Below are positions 21,438-34,081 of a stretch of DNA of 64,000 nucleotides, piece after piece; position 1 is the first letter of the stretch, and each line of letters opens with the position of its first letter. The translations under genes were made by a program, and so were the position numbers. The stretch is from Strix aluco (lineage: Eukaryota > Chordata > Aves > Strigiformes > Strigidae). A model generated the notes under the pieces. It was not told where the DNA came from. It saw only the letters and a list, made by a program, of their open reading frames with translations, and did no database searches. The stretch is taken from assembly GCF_031877795.1 (NCBI RefSeq), contig NC_133946.1, positions 11,259,144 through 11,323,143 of the forward strand, read 5' to 3'.

Positions 21438-24400
21438 ATGGGGAAGAAATCCCGCGCCGCGCCGGGCCGCCGGCCCATCCTCCAGCTCTCCCCTCCTGGC
21501 CCCCGCCGGGACGAGGCGGCGGTTCCGCCGGCTGAAGGGGCCGACTCGGGCTCCGAGCCGGGTAACGGCGGAAGGGGATGGCGGGAGGTGAAGGGGGGGG
21601 GGCGCTTTGTTGGCGGGGCGCGGCCTTGTGGAGGCCTCAGCGCGGCCTCCTCGTAGCGCTGCGGCCTAGTGACGGGACCGGGACCGGGGGAGGCGAGGCG
21701 GTGCCCCCCATCCTCGTCTCCATCAGCCTCATCCTCCCCCAGTTTCTAACGGTTCTTCCCTCACAGATGAGCCCGAAGCGGTGGCGGAGCCCCCTCGCAG
21801 CGCGCCCAACCCGCCGCCCCCCGCGCCCGCCGCCGTTAAGCCTACAGGTACGAGGCCCCTCGGAGAGAGAGACGAGTTATAAACCCCCCCGAAAAAATAA
21901 TTAGGGGGGTGCCCCCCCTGGTTTTTTTAGGGAGGAGTATCCCCCACCATCTGGTATTCCTAAAAAAAAAATGGTTTTTTTTTCTCCTAAATGTGTGGTT
22001 TTGGAGGGGGCTGCCGTTGTTCCCCTCTCCTTAAGTTTTTTTTTTTAAAGGGGGCTGATTTTCCCTTTTTAAGTGCTTTTTTTTTTAAAGGGGGATGATT
22101 GTCTCCATGTAAGCCCTTTTCTAAGGAGGTGTCATTGTCCCCTTTGAAATACTTCTTTTTTTTTTAAAGGGGGGATAATTAATTTCTTCATAAATAATTT
22201 ATTTTTAGGGTTTGATCGTTTCTTTTTTAATTGTTCAGGTTTTTTTTGTTTGATTTTTTTGGGTCGTGTGTGTGATTGCTCCTTAAATGCATTTTTTTAA
22301 TTTATTGTTGGGGTAGGGCGATTACCCTGTTTAAGTGCTTTTTATCTGGGGGAGTGGGGTGATTCTCCCCCCGATTTTGGGGGGGGAGCAGGTTTATTGC
22401 CCCTAATTCACTCTTTTTGAGGTGGTGGTATGATGTGAAAGCTCCCCCCTTCCCTCCTTAAGTGATTTGTGAAGGGAAGAGGATTTCTTACCTTAAAAAT
22501 TTGGATTAGAAGGTATTTTTCCAACCTGTGTATTTTTTTCGGGGCCAGGTAGGAGGAGGAGGTGATTTTTCTCCATCTATTGTTATGATTGCCTATTATT
22601 AGCTATTAAATACATTGAATAATAATTTAATAATTAAAATATTGGTGTTTTGGGGAGCGATGACTCCTCCCTCTGATTTTTGGGCAGGATATTATATTCC
22701 CCCCAGTTTTTTTTTTTCAGAGGTGGGGAATTGTTTTTTTCTCCTACTGGTGTTCTATTGGTTTTGTTTTATTTTTTCCCCAGGGAAGGTATTTCCCACT
22801 CCGAGTGTGGTTGTGGGAGGCTTGTTCCCCCTGATTTTGGAGGCCAGCAGGCATCCCCAGGGATCTTTTGAAGAGGGAGGGGCGGCGTTTATTCCCTGAA
22901 TGCTCACAGGGTGGGGGGTGCCTGTCCCCCCAAACCATCCCTGCCTCTCTTCATGGGGCCGCTCCCCCCTCGCAGGATTAGTGGGGTGACAGCGGGAACC
23001 CCCAGAGTTTGGGGTTCAGATCTGCCACCCACGGTGGTGGCTCTGAGGTGAGATGTGCTGCCCCCCTCCCGTCTCACTGAGGCTCCGCTGCCCTCCTCTC
23101 CCCCCACGCCTGGCCAGGAGGTTTGTGTCTGCTCGGCGCCTACGCAGACAGCGACGACGAGGAGGGCGAAACCCTGGAGAAATCGACCCGTCCCGCGGAC
23201 GCCAATGGCAATAACTCGGCAGACATCGACAGCACGCTGGCCAACTTCCTGGCGGTTAGTGCGGCTCTGGGGAGCGCGGGTGGGCGGGAGTTTCCCCTTG
23301 GGAGGAAGGTGGGGGGGAGGTGGAAAGACGGTAGTTTCACCATCTGAAACATCGTTCTCTGCCTGTAAGCGCTTTTTGATTCTGCTTTTGCCCCCCTGTG
23401 GGATTTGAAGTTGATGTCGGGATGTTGTTTTTCCAGGAGATCGATGCCATCACGGCTCCTCCGCAGCCTGCTGAGCCCACTTCCTCCTCCTCCTCCTCCG
23501 CACCACCCCCCACGCCTCCCCGCCCCGAGCCCAAGGACTCGGGGAGCCAGTCCTCAAGCACCACCAACGGCGCGGGCGCTGCGCCGGCCCCGGAGTGGCA
23601 GTACGACACACAGTGCTCACTGGCAGGAGGTGAGCGCCTCGCCCTGCTTGGGTGGGGGGGTCTGCTGCCCCCCACTTTGCTCGTGAAAGGGAGCTGAGGG
23701 AGGTGACAAATGGCTGCCCCTGGTAAAAGGGGGGTGACAATGGCCTGGGGAACCGATCTGGTTGGTGGGGGGACGCGGGCTTGGTGCACCCTATGGGTGA
23801 CACACAGGCTCTGTGTGTCCCCTGCGTGACAGACATGGGCTCTATGTGCCTCCGTGGGTGATGGATGCATGCTCCATGTGCCCTGTGGGTGACACACAGG
23901 CTTTGCCTGTCCCCATGGGTGACAGACATGGACTCCCAGTGCCCCTGTGGGTGATGGACACGGGCTCCACATGCCCTGTGGGTGACACACAGGCTTTGCG
24001 TGTCCCTGTGGGTTACAGACATGGGCTCTATGTGTCCCCTGGGTGATGGTCACAGGCTCCATATGCCCCATGGGTGACACACAGGCTCCATGCGACCCTG
24101 TGGGTGACAGACACGGACTCCGTGTGTCCCCTGGGTGACGGACACAGACTCCACATGCTCCGTGGATGACACACGGGCTTTGCATGTCCCCGTGGGTGAC
24201 GTACCTGGGCTCCCTGTGTCCCCTGGGTGACAGCCTGTCCTTGTCATGTCCCCCCCGTCAGTGGGAGAGCTGGAGATGGGCGACTGGCAGGAGGTGTGGG
24301 ACGAGAACACTGGCTGCTACTATTACTGGAACACCCAGAGCAACGAGGTGACCTGGGAGCTGCCGCAGTACCTAGCGACGCAGGTTCAGGGCCTGCAGCA

Positions 24401-27400
24401 CTACCAGCACAGGTGGGTGAGAGCCCCAGCCCCGCAAGGGCAAGCCCAGGGAAGTTATCCCCCACCCTGCCCTTCACTCCTTCTCCTCTTCCTCAGCAGC
24501 ACCGTGGCAGGTGCCAACGGCAGCTTCGTGGCAGCTGCTGAGCTGTACCCCCAGGAGAAGGGGGCTGCCCCGGGCACCATCGGCCGTGGGGCCAACCTCA
24601 CCAAGAGGGAGGTGAAGAAGGTCAGTCAGATGGGCCAAACACTGGGTTTTGGTTGCCACAGGGCTTGTAGGCACCTCTTTGGGCTTCCTGGGCAGCGGGT
24701 GTGTTACTCCGCTCTGTTCACAGCCCAGAGAGGGGCCCTGGGAGCACAGGGCCACCCGGGCTCCTTCCTCTGTGGGCTCCTTCGCTGCTGGGGGGAGGTG
24801 GAGGGTTGGTAGGAGGGGGCAGGGAGCTGCGGCCACTGCTGGAAAACTCACGCAAGGCTTGGCCTGCAGGAAGTGAACGAAGGTGTGCAGGCGCTCTCCA
24901 ACAGTGAGGAGGAGAAGAAAGGGGTGGCTGCGGCCCTCCTGGCACCGCTCCTGCCTGATGTGGTGAAAGAGGAAGAGGAGCGCTGGAGGAGGAAGGTGAT
25001 TTGTAAAGAGGAGGTTGAGCTGCCCTCAGAAGAGGAGGCGAAAGCAGAAGAGACGGCGGCTGCCCCCGAAGAGCCGGAGCCCAGCCGGGATCCCCTGGAA
25101 GACACGCTGCAGGAGGATCTCTGCAGTGTGGTACAGTCAGGGGAGAGCGCTGAGGAAGAGGAGGAGCAAGACACCCTCGAGCTGGAGATGGTGCTGGAGA
25201 GAAAGAAGGTAAGGGGAAACATTTTTATCACAGAAACGAGGCTGCACGTACAGCCAGGGAATAGCTGGAAAGAAACCGGGAGCAGCAGTTTGTGTCTCTG
25301 TCCTGCCTTCTTTGGGAGAGTGACCTCGCACCCCCTGTGCTGCTCCTATACAGGCTTGGGCCCCATATAGATCCGGGCCCTGTATAGATCTGGGCGCTGA
25401 TCAGCCGCAGCTTCATGCGGAGGCTCTGCTGGCGATCCAGCAGCTGTTGGCAAACTCCTGGCTCTGTCTTTGTGAATGCAGTGCCCTAATGCGAGAGTCT
25501 CTCACAGGTGACTTGGAGCCGCGGCTGCTCTTCAGGGCAGGCTCAGGTCCCTGAAGCGCCGCTCACTGTCGCATCTCTCGGCAGGCGGAGCTGCGGGCCT
25601 TGGAGGAAGGCGACGGCAGCATTTCGGGCTCCAGCCCGCTCTCCGACGGGAGCCAGTCGGCCTCGCAGGATGCAACGCGCAGGCTGGCCTCTAAACGAGG
25701 GAAATGGAAACTGTTTGTCGGAGCTGCCAGCCCCGAATCAGCGAGTCGAGGCTCCAGCAAAACGGGCCGGGAGAGCCCGGAAGCGGGAGAAGCAGGTAAT
25801 TGGAAAAACTCCCTTTGGAGGGAGGAGCGGGTGTTTGGAAAAGCCGCAGCCCTCTCCCGCCGGGGGCTCCTTTCCCCGAAGATGTGCGGGGACCCCCACG
25901 CGACGCGTAGAGGAGCCGGGCCGGGCGGTGAGGTACGTGTGCCGGGCGGCTGTCACCACTGTCACAAGCAGCCGAGCAGTCTCGCTGGCTCGGGGCATCG
26001 CGTGGGAGTAAGCTGACGCTCTGCCAAGCTCTCTCCTTTATCCTGTAATTAAAGAAAATAAACAGGAGAGTGTTTATGTCCAGCGCTCATCAGGAAAATA
26101 GAGTGCCCGTACTTGAGGCTTTATCAGGGGAGGGAACACAGAAGTGCGATAATGGCTTTTTCACGCCCTGCCACCTTCCGCTTTCCTCCCACCGTTACAA
26201 ATCCGAACCGTGGCACACGGGGAACTGTTCCCTTCCTCTTTCCAAGCGCGGTTTCTGAGCCGCTGGCTGACAGTCACCAAATTTGAGACAGGAGTTCCCC
26301 AAGAGCCGCTCCGGCTCTGCGCTTGGTGCGTAGGGAACGTAAGGCAGGAGTTTGCTGCGGGCAGACCTGGTTTGCAGAAGGGCTGTCTGATGCCACGTGT
26401 GTCTCAGGACACATCACTTGAGCGACAACAGCCCCTTGGCAGAGCTCGTGTTCCTGTCGGGGCTTTGCTTTCCTGTGGTTTTTCAGAGGCTGTTGTCAAA
26501 TATAAACTAAGAGCAGTTCAGCGGACATTGCAGAGCGTCATATAAATTTATTGCCTTGGGGAAACAGCATGGTTGTGACTGGTGGTGCTCCATGACAGCC
26601 CGCGTGTCGCTGCCTCTCCTGACCCTCCCGCGCTCCCCGAAACATGCTGGCCCCTGTGTTTGGGAGAGTGACCTGTGCCCGGCAGCCCCGGTGCTCCCAG
26701 ATATGCCGGTCCCTGCCCGGCACGAGGAGGGAGGCAAGCCCTGTGGTGCAGAACACTGCCTGAATGAGACACAACTGCTTTTCCCAGGAAAAAAAAAAAA
26801 AAGGGTACAAAAGCACCCTGAGCCCGGAGTGGGCTGTGTCCTGCTGAAGTGGGGGACGGTGCCAGCCCCAAAAGAGTGCCTGCCCCAAAACACATGTCTG
26901 CTTCAGGTAGAAGTGTGATGTGGGTGGCAGGTCTGGTGGTAAATCAGTGACGCTGTTCGTCCAGGGTGGTTTTTCTGCAGAGTTTTCCCTTGTGGCTCGC
27001 CACATCCCTGGAGCCAGCTCCTCCCGGCAGTCCTGGTTTCCTGCTTCCCTGGGGAACAGGAGCTCTGAAATAACTCATGTACAGCTGAGCCCCTGCTGCT
27101 GAAGGGTGCCTGAGGGAACTGTCCTGCCCTTGAGGCCACTCCAGGAATGTGGGTTTTTCCCCCACCACGAGCCCTCACAAAACTTCTCTCCCTGGAATTT
27201 GTTGCTCGGACAGTGAATTAGTCGCAGTTGTCCTGTGATGCGGCAGAGGCAAAACCTTACGGTCTTTGACAACTTTTTGGGAGCTCTTCAGTCTTTGAGA
27301 ATTGTCTCAACTTATTTAATACCTGATCCCTTTTCTTGACAAAGTATTAAACCGCCAGAGTTTAACCATTGCCTGCCTAGCGGTTAGTTAGCTCTCCCCA

Positions 27401-30400
27401 TGCTTCCTTCCACCCCTGTGCTCCGGACCCTTCCTCCTCCCTGCCCTTGTGCAGTAGCAGCGCTTCCCGCGCTGTTCTTCCGGAAGGATCCTCCCCATCA
27501 AAACAGAAAGGCAGTGACCTCTTTCCTTTTTAATTTCAGGCTCTGGTCGCTGGCTCCTGTAGGAAAGAGGCCCCGGCTCTTTCCCTGCCCTCTCCTGCAG
27601 TGGCTTCGGTTCCCTGGCACGGTGTCTCCAGCTGGCTGTCGGCAGCACCGTGGCGGCAGTGGGAGAAGGGCTGACCTGTCATTTCTTCTCCCGCAGCGAC
27701 GAGCACAGAAGCAGCTGATGCGAATTCAGACAAAGAGGCAGAGTCTGAGGAGCCCCAGGAGAAAGCAAAAGCCCAGGGGGCACCAAAAATAGAAGAGGAG
27801 GAGCAGGACCTAAAGGTACGGAGACGCAGAGATGCCTGTCGGTGAGATCCGCCCCAGCTCGCGCGAGGGATGTGGCCGGGCGCTCGGCCTCTGCCCCGGA
27901 GACGCTGCCGGGCACTGGGGACATCTGAGCTTTGGGCTGTGGGTTCGGACTGGCTGGAGCGGCCTTGGCCACCTCCCGCGCTGCCGATGGGACGGCGCCA
28001 GGGGCCTGCTGCAGCTCTAAAGCTCAGATCCCGGCGCGGCTGCAAGAGCAGCTCGTCCTGGCCTTGTGAAAGAACAGCCATGCAGGATTAGGCCAGCAGC
28101 TCTGCTGCCCCGTGTCCTGCCTCTGGCAGGAGCCAGCAGCAAAGGCTTGAAAGCGTTTTAAAAAAAAAAAAAAAGAAAAGGGGGGGCGGGGGGGAGTTGT
28201 GGGGGGCATAAAGACTGAGCCCTGGGTCTTGTCCTGAGAGAGCATGAACACTTTTGTCTTGACTTTCTTTTCACCAATAACAATATTTCAGTCCTCTGGC
28301 ACGTGCCCGTTCAGTCGTCCTGTTTCCAGGCTGAAGACTCCTCGTTCATAATCTCTCTGTGTCTGGAGGCTGCCGGTACCTGTCCTTCTGCCCCTCACCC
28401 AGCGTTCCTTTTTGAAGTTGTTAGATTTTTGGGGAAGCCCCACATTGTTAGAAATGGGGGAAGCCCTGGGGATTTCTTCAGTATTGTGCTGATATTTTCT
28501 CTTCCGAGCCTTGGTTTGCTCTTTCTGGCTGCGGCTGAAGGATTCCCAGAGCCCCTTCCTGACCCACAGTAGTGACACACAGAGCTACAGGCTCTGGGTG
28601 ACAGTTATGCTGAGTGGTAGGGGAGATCTTTTCTATTTGTCCTTTTAATTCCCCGCTCGCTCGTTACCAGGAGATAATTTGGCTCCTGAGCAATTTGGTT
28701 TCGTTAGCAACCGTTGACACCTCCCTGGGCCAGATGGTTTACGGATGGGGAATCGACAGCTCGCGGTAGAACCCCGGTGGGAACCCGCAGTGAGAGCTGA
28801 CCTCAGGCCCTGCCCTCATTTCCTACTGCTTCATCATTTTTCCAGCGTGAAAGGGCTTCGTTATTGTCCTCCTGACGGATTTAGCATCTCTCCCATAAAA
28901 GAACTCTTAACAGAGTTGTGAGATGCGACATTCCTTGCCCAAAACCGGAGCCTCCCTCAGTATAGCATCTACATGAGGCTTGTCTGATTTTTTTAAAACT
29001 TAATTTATTTAAAAAAAAAAGTAAAAAAAAAAAAAAGCCTGCAGCAGGACCACACTCGTGCCTGCCGCACCCCAGATGGCTACCGAAAGCCTTTTAAGCC
29101 AGCCCGTTTGCCATCCCTCTCCTCCTGGTCCTGGCGGTGCGCTGTGACGGACTGCGTGCTGTAGCGTGGTGCTTTCCCACGCGGGATCCCTTTAGAGGTT
29201 GGAGGAATGCCGTCTCCTCGGGTAATTGGTACCGTTTGCTTCATCGATTTGGGGTAATCTCTCTTCTGCCGGCTCTCTGGTTTGCAGGAGATCCGCTGGG
29301 CCCTCTGCTGCGAAGTCACCCTCTGCTGTGGGATCTTCCCTGGCTTCTCCGTAGCCACGTTAAAACGCGGGAATTCATTTCCCCGCTTCGGGTTTCTCTA
29401 GTGCTGTTTGTCTGTCTGGCCCGTCCTCCTCTGGAGACAGACTCTGCGTTGTTGGCTTTGGGGACCTTCCAAAGCCTCTTCTGAAGAGCAAAAGGGAAAA
29501 AAAAAAAAAAAGACAACATTTTTAGAGCCCTCCTTAAAGCAGTGGTGGTGCCGCTTGCAGGCATCCACCCCGTTCCCGCTCCTGATTGTTTCCTGGCTTG
29601 TAGCTGCTTTCCTGCAGTCGCTGCAGGTGGGAGGATGGACGTGGGGGTCCCCGTGGCCCCGGGCAGTGCCCCACTTGGAGTTTTTGCTCCCACGGGACAC
29701 CAGGATCAAGGAACGGCGGTCGCTGTGGGCTGGCCTGAATCTTAACATACATAGATCCTGTCTCTGCTCAGGAGTAAATCCAGAGCTGTCGCCCCTCTCC
29801 TGCGCTTTCCAACTAGTTCCTCCGGAAAGCAATGATTTATAAAGCCTGAAATTATATCCCGGCCCATTTCCTTTGGGAAGTGATTGAAGGATTAGATTTA
29901 ATGCTTTCCGCCCTGGCGATTGCTCTGCTGTAACTCCAGAGCCGGGCGCTGAAGCGGACCCGAGCCCGCACCCTCCTTGGGCTGGGGTGGAGCTGTGATT
30001 GCGCCCAGGGGGCCGGGAGCGGGAGCAGGGCGAGGAGTTGGGGTTTGCCGGCGGCTCCAGAGGAGGCCTGGTCCTGCCATCCCGCAGCGACCCCGTCCCT
30101 GGGGCACAGGAGGTAGCGGGGTTTAACGGAGGGGGTGACAGGCGCTGACGTTCAGGGTGGCACGGCGGAGGGGCCGCAGGCGGTCCCGAGTCTCGTTTGC
30201 CGGGGAAGGCCTCGAGCCGCGGGGCCGCAGCCCCCGGTGCCGCTACCGGAGGGTGGCTCCTTATTCTCCCCTTTCTCCCTGGCAGTTTCAGATCGGAGAG
30301 CTGGCAAATACTCTGACTAGTAAATTGGAGTTCCTGGGCATCAACAGACAATCTATCTCCAACTTCCACATGTTGCTGTTGCAGACAGAGGTAACCGAGC

Positions 30401-33400
30401 CTTCGTCCCTCGCTCCGGCCTTCTGTTCTGAAGCGGATAACAAATACTGTCCGCCGTTCGAGCGCCGAGGGCCGGTGCTGCGTGAACCTCGTGGCAGCAG
30501 CGCCACAACCGCGCTCCTGCAGGGCCCTTCCTCGGCGGGGGGAGAGCATGGCTTTGCGCAGAGGCGGTGTCTTCCCCCCCGAGCCCCGTGCCGTAAGGGA
30601 GCCTCCCGCAGCTCGAGTCCTGTCCCGAGAGCCGCTTGCAGCCTCCCTCAACGGCTTTCCCCCCCCGGTTCTTGCCCTCTAGACCCGCATTGCAGACTGG
30701 CGAGAAGGTGCTCTCAATGGAAACTACCTCAAACGCAAACTCCAAGACGCAGCCGAACAGCTAAAACAATACGAAATAAACGCCACCCCTAAAGGCTGGT
30801 CCTGCCACTGGGACAGGTACGCGCTCTCCTACCTTTCTCACCTTTCATCTCTGACATCTCAGACATGATTTGTGACCATCACCACCCGACGACGTTGGCG
30901 CCGTCCCTCTCGGAGACTGAGAGCAGCTTCTGTTAGCAGTGCTGGGCAGGCAGAGAAACGTCCGGCACTCGCAGAGTTTGGGCCGACCACCAAACTGGAG
31001 GATCCAAACGGAGTGCTCAGTGCTTTGAGACGGAGCTGATTCCCTGATCGGACAGAGCTGGTTTTCACTCTCGCGAGTGTAAAGCGCTGTGGAGGGCGGG
31101 CCTGGGGGGTCGCGCATGCGAGAGCTCTGTGAACTTTGCAGGATCTCTGGATCACCTCTTCTGACCAACAGCTCTGACAAAGGACAAACTTCAACTCATC
31201 GACGGAACGAAGAACAAGATTTCTGTCTCCTGCCAGCAGGTCAGACCCAAACATTTCTTTGTCTATTTGGCTTTCTTGATTAATTTTCCTTTGTTTGAAA
31301 TCTTTGCTCTTTTGTTTTTCAGCTCCCAGATCCGCTCCCTCTCTCTAGCATTCACTGTGTGTTTGACACCAAGAGTATCATAAAAGCGACCTCCGCGCAC
31401 CACGGGGTAGGGGGGCAGCCGCTTCTCTCCATTGGGCTGTTCCCCGGTGCCTCTTCTTGGAGGGCGACTTTTCAGCCAAGGCGTCGGCTGAAAGTCCCGA
31501 TGCTAGCGAGAGACGTCGCTCTGCTGCGCGCTGGCCTGCTTTCTCAGCCCTCCCCTCCCTCGGAGCGGGGGGCTCAGGGCGACGTTCATGCAGCCAGCAA
31601 TGCAAATAGCTTTGAGCGAGCCGGCTCGGGTCTCTCCTGCCTCTGTCCTCAAAGTTGTTTGTGGCGTTTGGGAGAGCGGCAGCCCTGCTGCCGAGGGTCT
31701 TCCCTGCGAGAGCGCACCGCTGTCGTGGGCAGGCCCGCCTCGGAGTGTCGGTGGCGGGGGAGGGAATCTAAAGCCTCCTTCTCTTTCTTGTGATTTAGGG
31801 AGCATAGACGCTATTTCTATGTTAACGAGCGCTCAGGAGAGTCGCAATGGGAGTTCCCCGACGGGGAGGACGAAGAGGAGGGACAGCAAACCACCGACAG
31901 AAAAGCCGACGGTCCTCCTAAACCACCTCCAAAAGACAAAGGAGAGCGCGCAGGGGACCCCGCCGAGCGCACCGCAGGTACGGTGATGTGGGGGGGGATT
32001 GCTGCGGTTTTGGGGGGAGTCCCAGCCCCAGAGTGGTGTGTTATGGGGCCTTGCCGAGCGCTAGAGCAGGCAGCAGCGCCAGTCCCTCCCCGGGCAGTGG
32101 TTTGGGCGCTGCACCTGAGCTGTCCCCAGCGGTTTTCGGCATGGCGGTGCCGGGGAAGGCGGCATGCAGGTCGTCGGTCGAGCCCGTGGCCTGAGCTCTG
32201 CCTGCCCGCTCCCAGGCAAGGCCTGGCAGGGAGGCAGCGGGCAGGAGCAGGCAGCGCGGTCCGTAGCGTGGGTTTTCAAGCCTGTGTCAATATGTATTCT
32301 TCAGGCTCCCTTTGTAAAGAATCCTTCTCAGGCCAAGTTCCTGCTACGTCTCTCATGCCGCTCACTCCATTTTGGACTCTGCTTCAGTCCTCTGTCCCGG
32401 TCCTCCAACCTCCCTTGCCTTTGGAAATGCCTCCGCCGCCTCCGCCTCCCCCAGACTCGCCCCCGCCGCCGCCCCCGCCGCCGCCACCACCCGGAGAAGA
32501 TGGTGAGATCCAGGAAGTGGAGATGGAAGATGAGGGGGGCGAGGAGCCACCCGCCCCAGGAACGGAGGAAGACGCTCCCCTGAAGCCTCTCCTGCGCCCC
32601 GCTGCCAGCAGCAGCAGCAGCAGCCAGGTGAGCGGTGGCCGGGCGAAGCCAGTCTCGGTGCGCGGAGGCGGGGCGACCCTTGGGGCCATGTCCCTCCTCC
32701 CAGCTTGGCACTGACGTCTGCGCGCTCTTCCCAGGGCGCCGTCGAACCAAGCCCGACGCCGCTGCTCTCCGCCAAACCGCAGAAGAGGAAAGCGGTGGAG
32801 ATGAACCCGGGGCTGCTGCAGCGAACAGCCACCATCGGCAGCTGCCCCGTCATCTACAGCCAGCCCCTGATGGCCACCGGCAAGTACCAGCCTTCGGCCA
32901 TGCCCCTCGCCTCCCTGAGGCCTCGCCAGCGCCTGCAGGGCGAGATCCAGGGCCGCCCCAACCTCCGCATCGCGCCGGGCCACGCCGGCCCTCAGCCCGC
33001 GGCAATGGGCCTGCAATCAGGTTACCTGGGCGTGCCGGCGCCCGCCACCTCTTCCGTCATGAGCTACTCGGAGTGTGCCGCGCCCGTCGGCCTGGCCGCT
33101 GCGCCGGCGCGGGGAGCCCTGCCTGCCACTGGCACTGCCGAGCAGCCGCCGCCGCCACCCCCGCCGCCCCCCCAGACGCCCCCGCCGCCCGTCCCCAAGG
33201 CGCCGCCACCGCCGGAGAAGGAGAAGCCGAGGAAAGGGCGGAAGGACAAGGTAAGCGGGTGCTTCGGCGCCACTGCAGGGTTGGGGGGAGTTTCCTCCCA
33301 TGTCAACCGCCCTTCACTTTTGGCGTTTCTGGCGCAGGGTAAGAAGGGGAAGACGAAGATGCCGTCGCTGGTGAAGAAGTGGCAGAGCATCCAGCGGGAG

Positions 33401-33722
33401 CTGGACGAGGAGGAGAACTCCAGCTCCAGCGAGGAGGATCGGGAAACCACAGCCCAGCGGCGCATCGAAGAGTGGAAACAGCAGCAGCTGATGAGGTAAC
33501 GGATCCTGGAAGAGTTGGGGGCTGCCCCCGGTTCCGCAGCCTGGGGCGGGGAGGTGGACACGTTTCCTTTGTCTCCTGCGAAGGCAGAGAGGGGGGAGAC
33601 CCACACCTGAGGCCCTGTTTTGTCCCCGCAGTGGCATGGCGGAGAGGAATGCCAACTTCGAGGCGCTGCCAGAGGACTGGCGAGCGCGGCTGAAGCGGAG
33701 GAAAACCGCGTCAAGCACATGA
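21438..33722 (+). CDS. FNBP4: FNBP4, formin-binding protein 4 with two WW domains
   Basis: FNBP4 (FBP30) binds proline-rich regions of formins through WW domains and has also been found with spliceosomal proteins. Sixteen exons give 994 aa (human about 1,017): 21438-21561, 21767-21847, 23118-23254, 23437-23629, 24262-24412, 24497-24620, 24870-25208, 25585-25795, 27697-27815, 30286-30390, 30683-30816, 31799-31977, 32305-32627, 32735-33250, 33338-33495, 33632-33722. The start MGKKSRAAPGRRPILQLSPP matches the human N terminus. WW1 is around residues 187-213 and WW2 around 567-593, each with both tryptophans and the final proline. Acidic stretches lie in the middle, two long polyproline runs fall in the exons at 32305 and 32735, and a Lys/Arg-rich tail ends LPEDWRARLKRRK. 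Two in-frame alternative acceptors are possible: 21743 (8 extra codons) and a NAGNAG at 24497/24500. Confidence 0.96.
22020..22190. repeat. Poly-T/AAAGGGGG repeat in FNBP4 intron 2
   Basis: Three loosely spaced copies of a T-run followed by AAAGGGGG(G) and a short GATTTT or GATAATT segment lie inside a 1.27-kb T- and G-rich intron (21848-23117). The rest of this intron holds further T-runs and G-runs but no recognised element. Confidence 0.6.
23791..24233. repeat. Minisatellite in FNBP4 intron 4
   Basis: About 15 tandem units of roughly 30 bp are built on GGGTGACACACAGGCTC and CCTGTGGGTGACAGACA variants. They fill most of the intron between exons 23437-23629 and 24262-24412. Because the unit is close to a multiple of three, it creates a long low-complexity antisense open frame that is not a gene. 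Confidence 0.9.
25796..30285 (+). other. Two large FNBP4 introns around exon 27697-27815
   Basis: Introns 25796-27696 and 27816-30285 contain several A-runs (26790, 28160, 29010-29035, 29497) but no recognised transposon, RNA gene or further exon. A 417-aa open frame on the minus strand (29398-30651) is low-complexity and overlaps a real exon in antisense, so I do not call it. Confidence 0.5.
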
Positions 33723-33804
33723 GCCGCGCTGCACCTTTTTTGTTTTTGTTTTGGTTTTTTTTTTACAGATGTACAGTTCAGAGCCCTTCACTTGACCATT
33801 GTCC

Positions 33805-33810
33805 AATAAA
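33805..33810 (+). terminator. FNBP4 poly(A) signal
   Basis: AATAAA 83 nt after the FNBP4 stop, followed by GT-rich sequence (TTGGGACGTGCTGTCTGGTT), giving a 3' UTR of only about 110 nt. The AGBL2 start codon lies 271 nt further on. Confidence 0.85.
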
Positions 33811-34081
33811 TTGTAGCAGTTTGGGACGTGCTGTCTGGTTGAGCAGGGGCTCTCCCGGTCCCTGCCGTGGCCACGGGAGGCTGTTTGGGGCTGGCGGGCT
33901 GATGCCGGTGTGGCCCTTTGTGGCCCTGCTGCTCTGGGTGTCCGCCAGGATGGCAAAATCCCTCTGGCTCCTTTCCCAGCTCCGCTCTGGGACCGCCCCG
34001 TCCCTCCCCGCCGGTCGCTCAGCGACCGCGTCCTGCCTCTGACCGGGACCAGAGAAGGGTCCTGCCGGACCTCTGGCAGCC

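Noticed and set aside
23337-24185. 282-aa minus-strand frame with repeats like GACVSPMGH
   Set aside because: It is generated by the 30-bp minisatellite in FNBP4 intron 4 and has no independent start or splice context.
28150-29510. A-runs in FNBP4 introns as retrogene or SINE tails
   Set aside because: No upstream sequence resembles a processed gene or a SINE head, and no flanking duplications were seen.
29398-30651. 417-aa open frame on the minus strand
   Set aside because: It overlaps an FNBP4 exon in antisense, has low-complexity Ser/Arg/Gly/Pro composition and resembles no family I know. GC-rich DNA leaves such frames open by chance.
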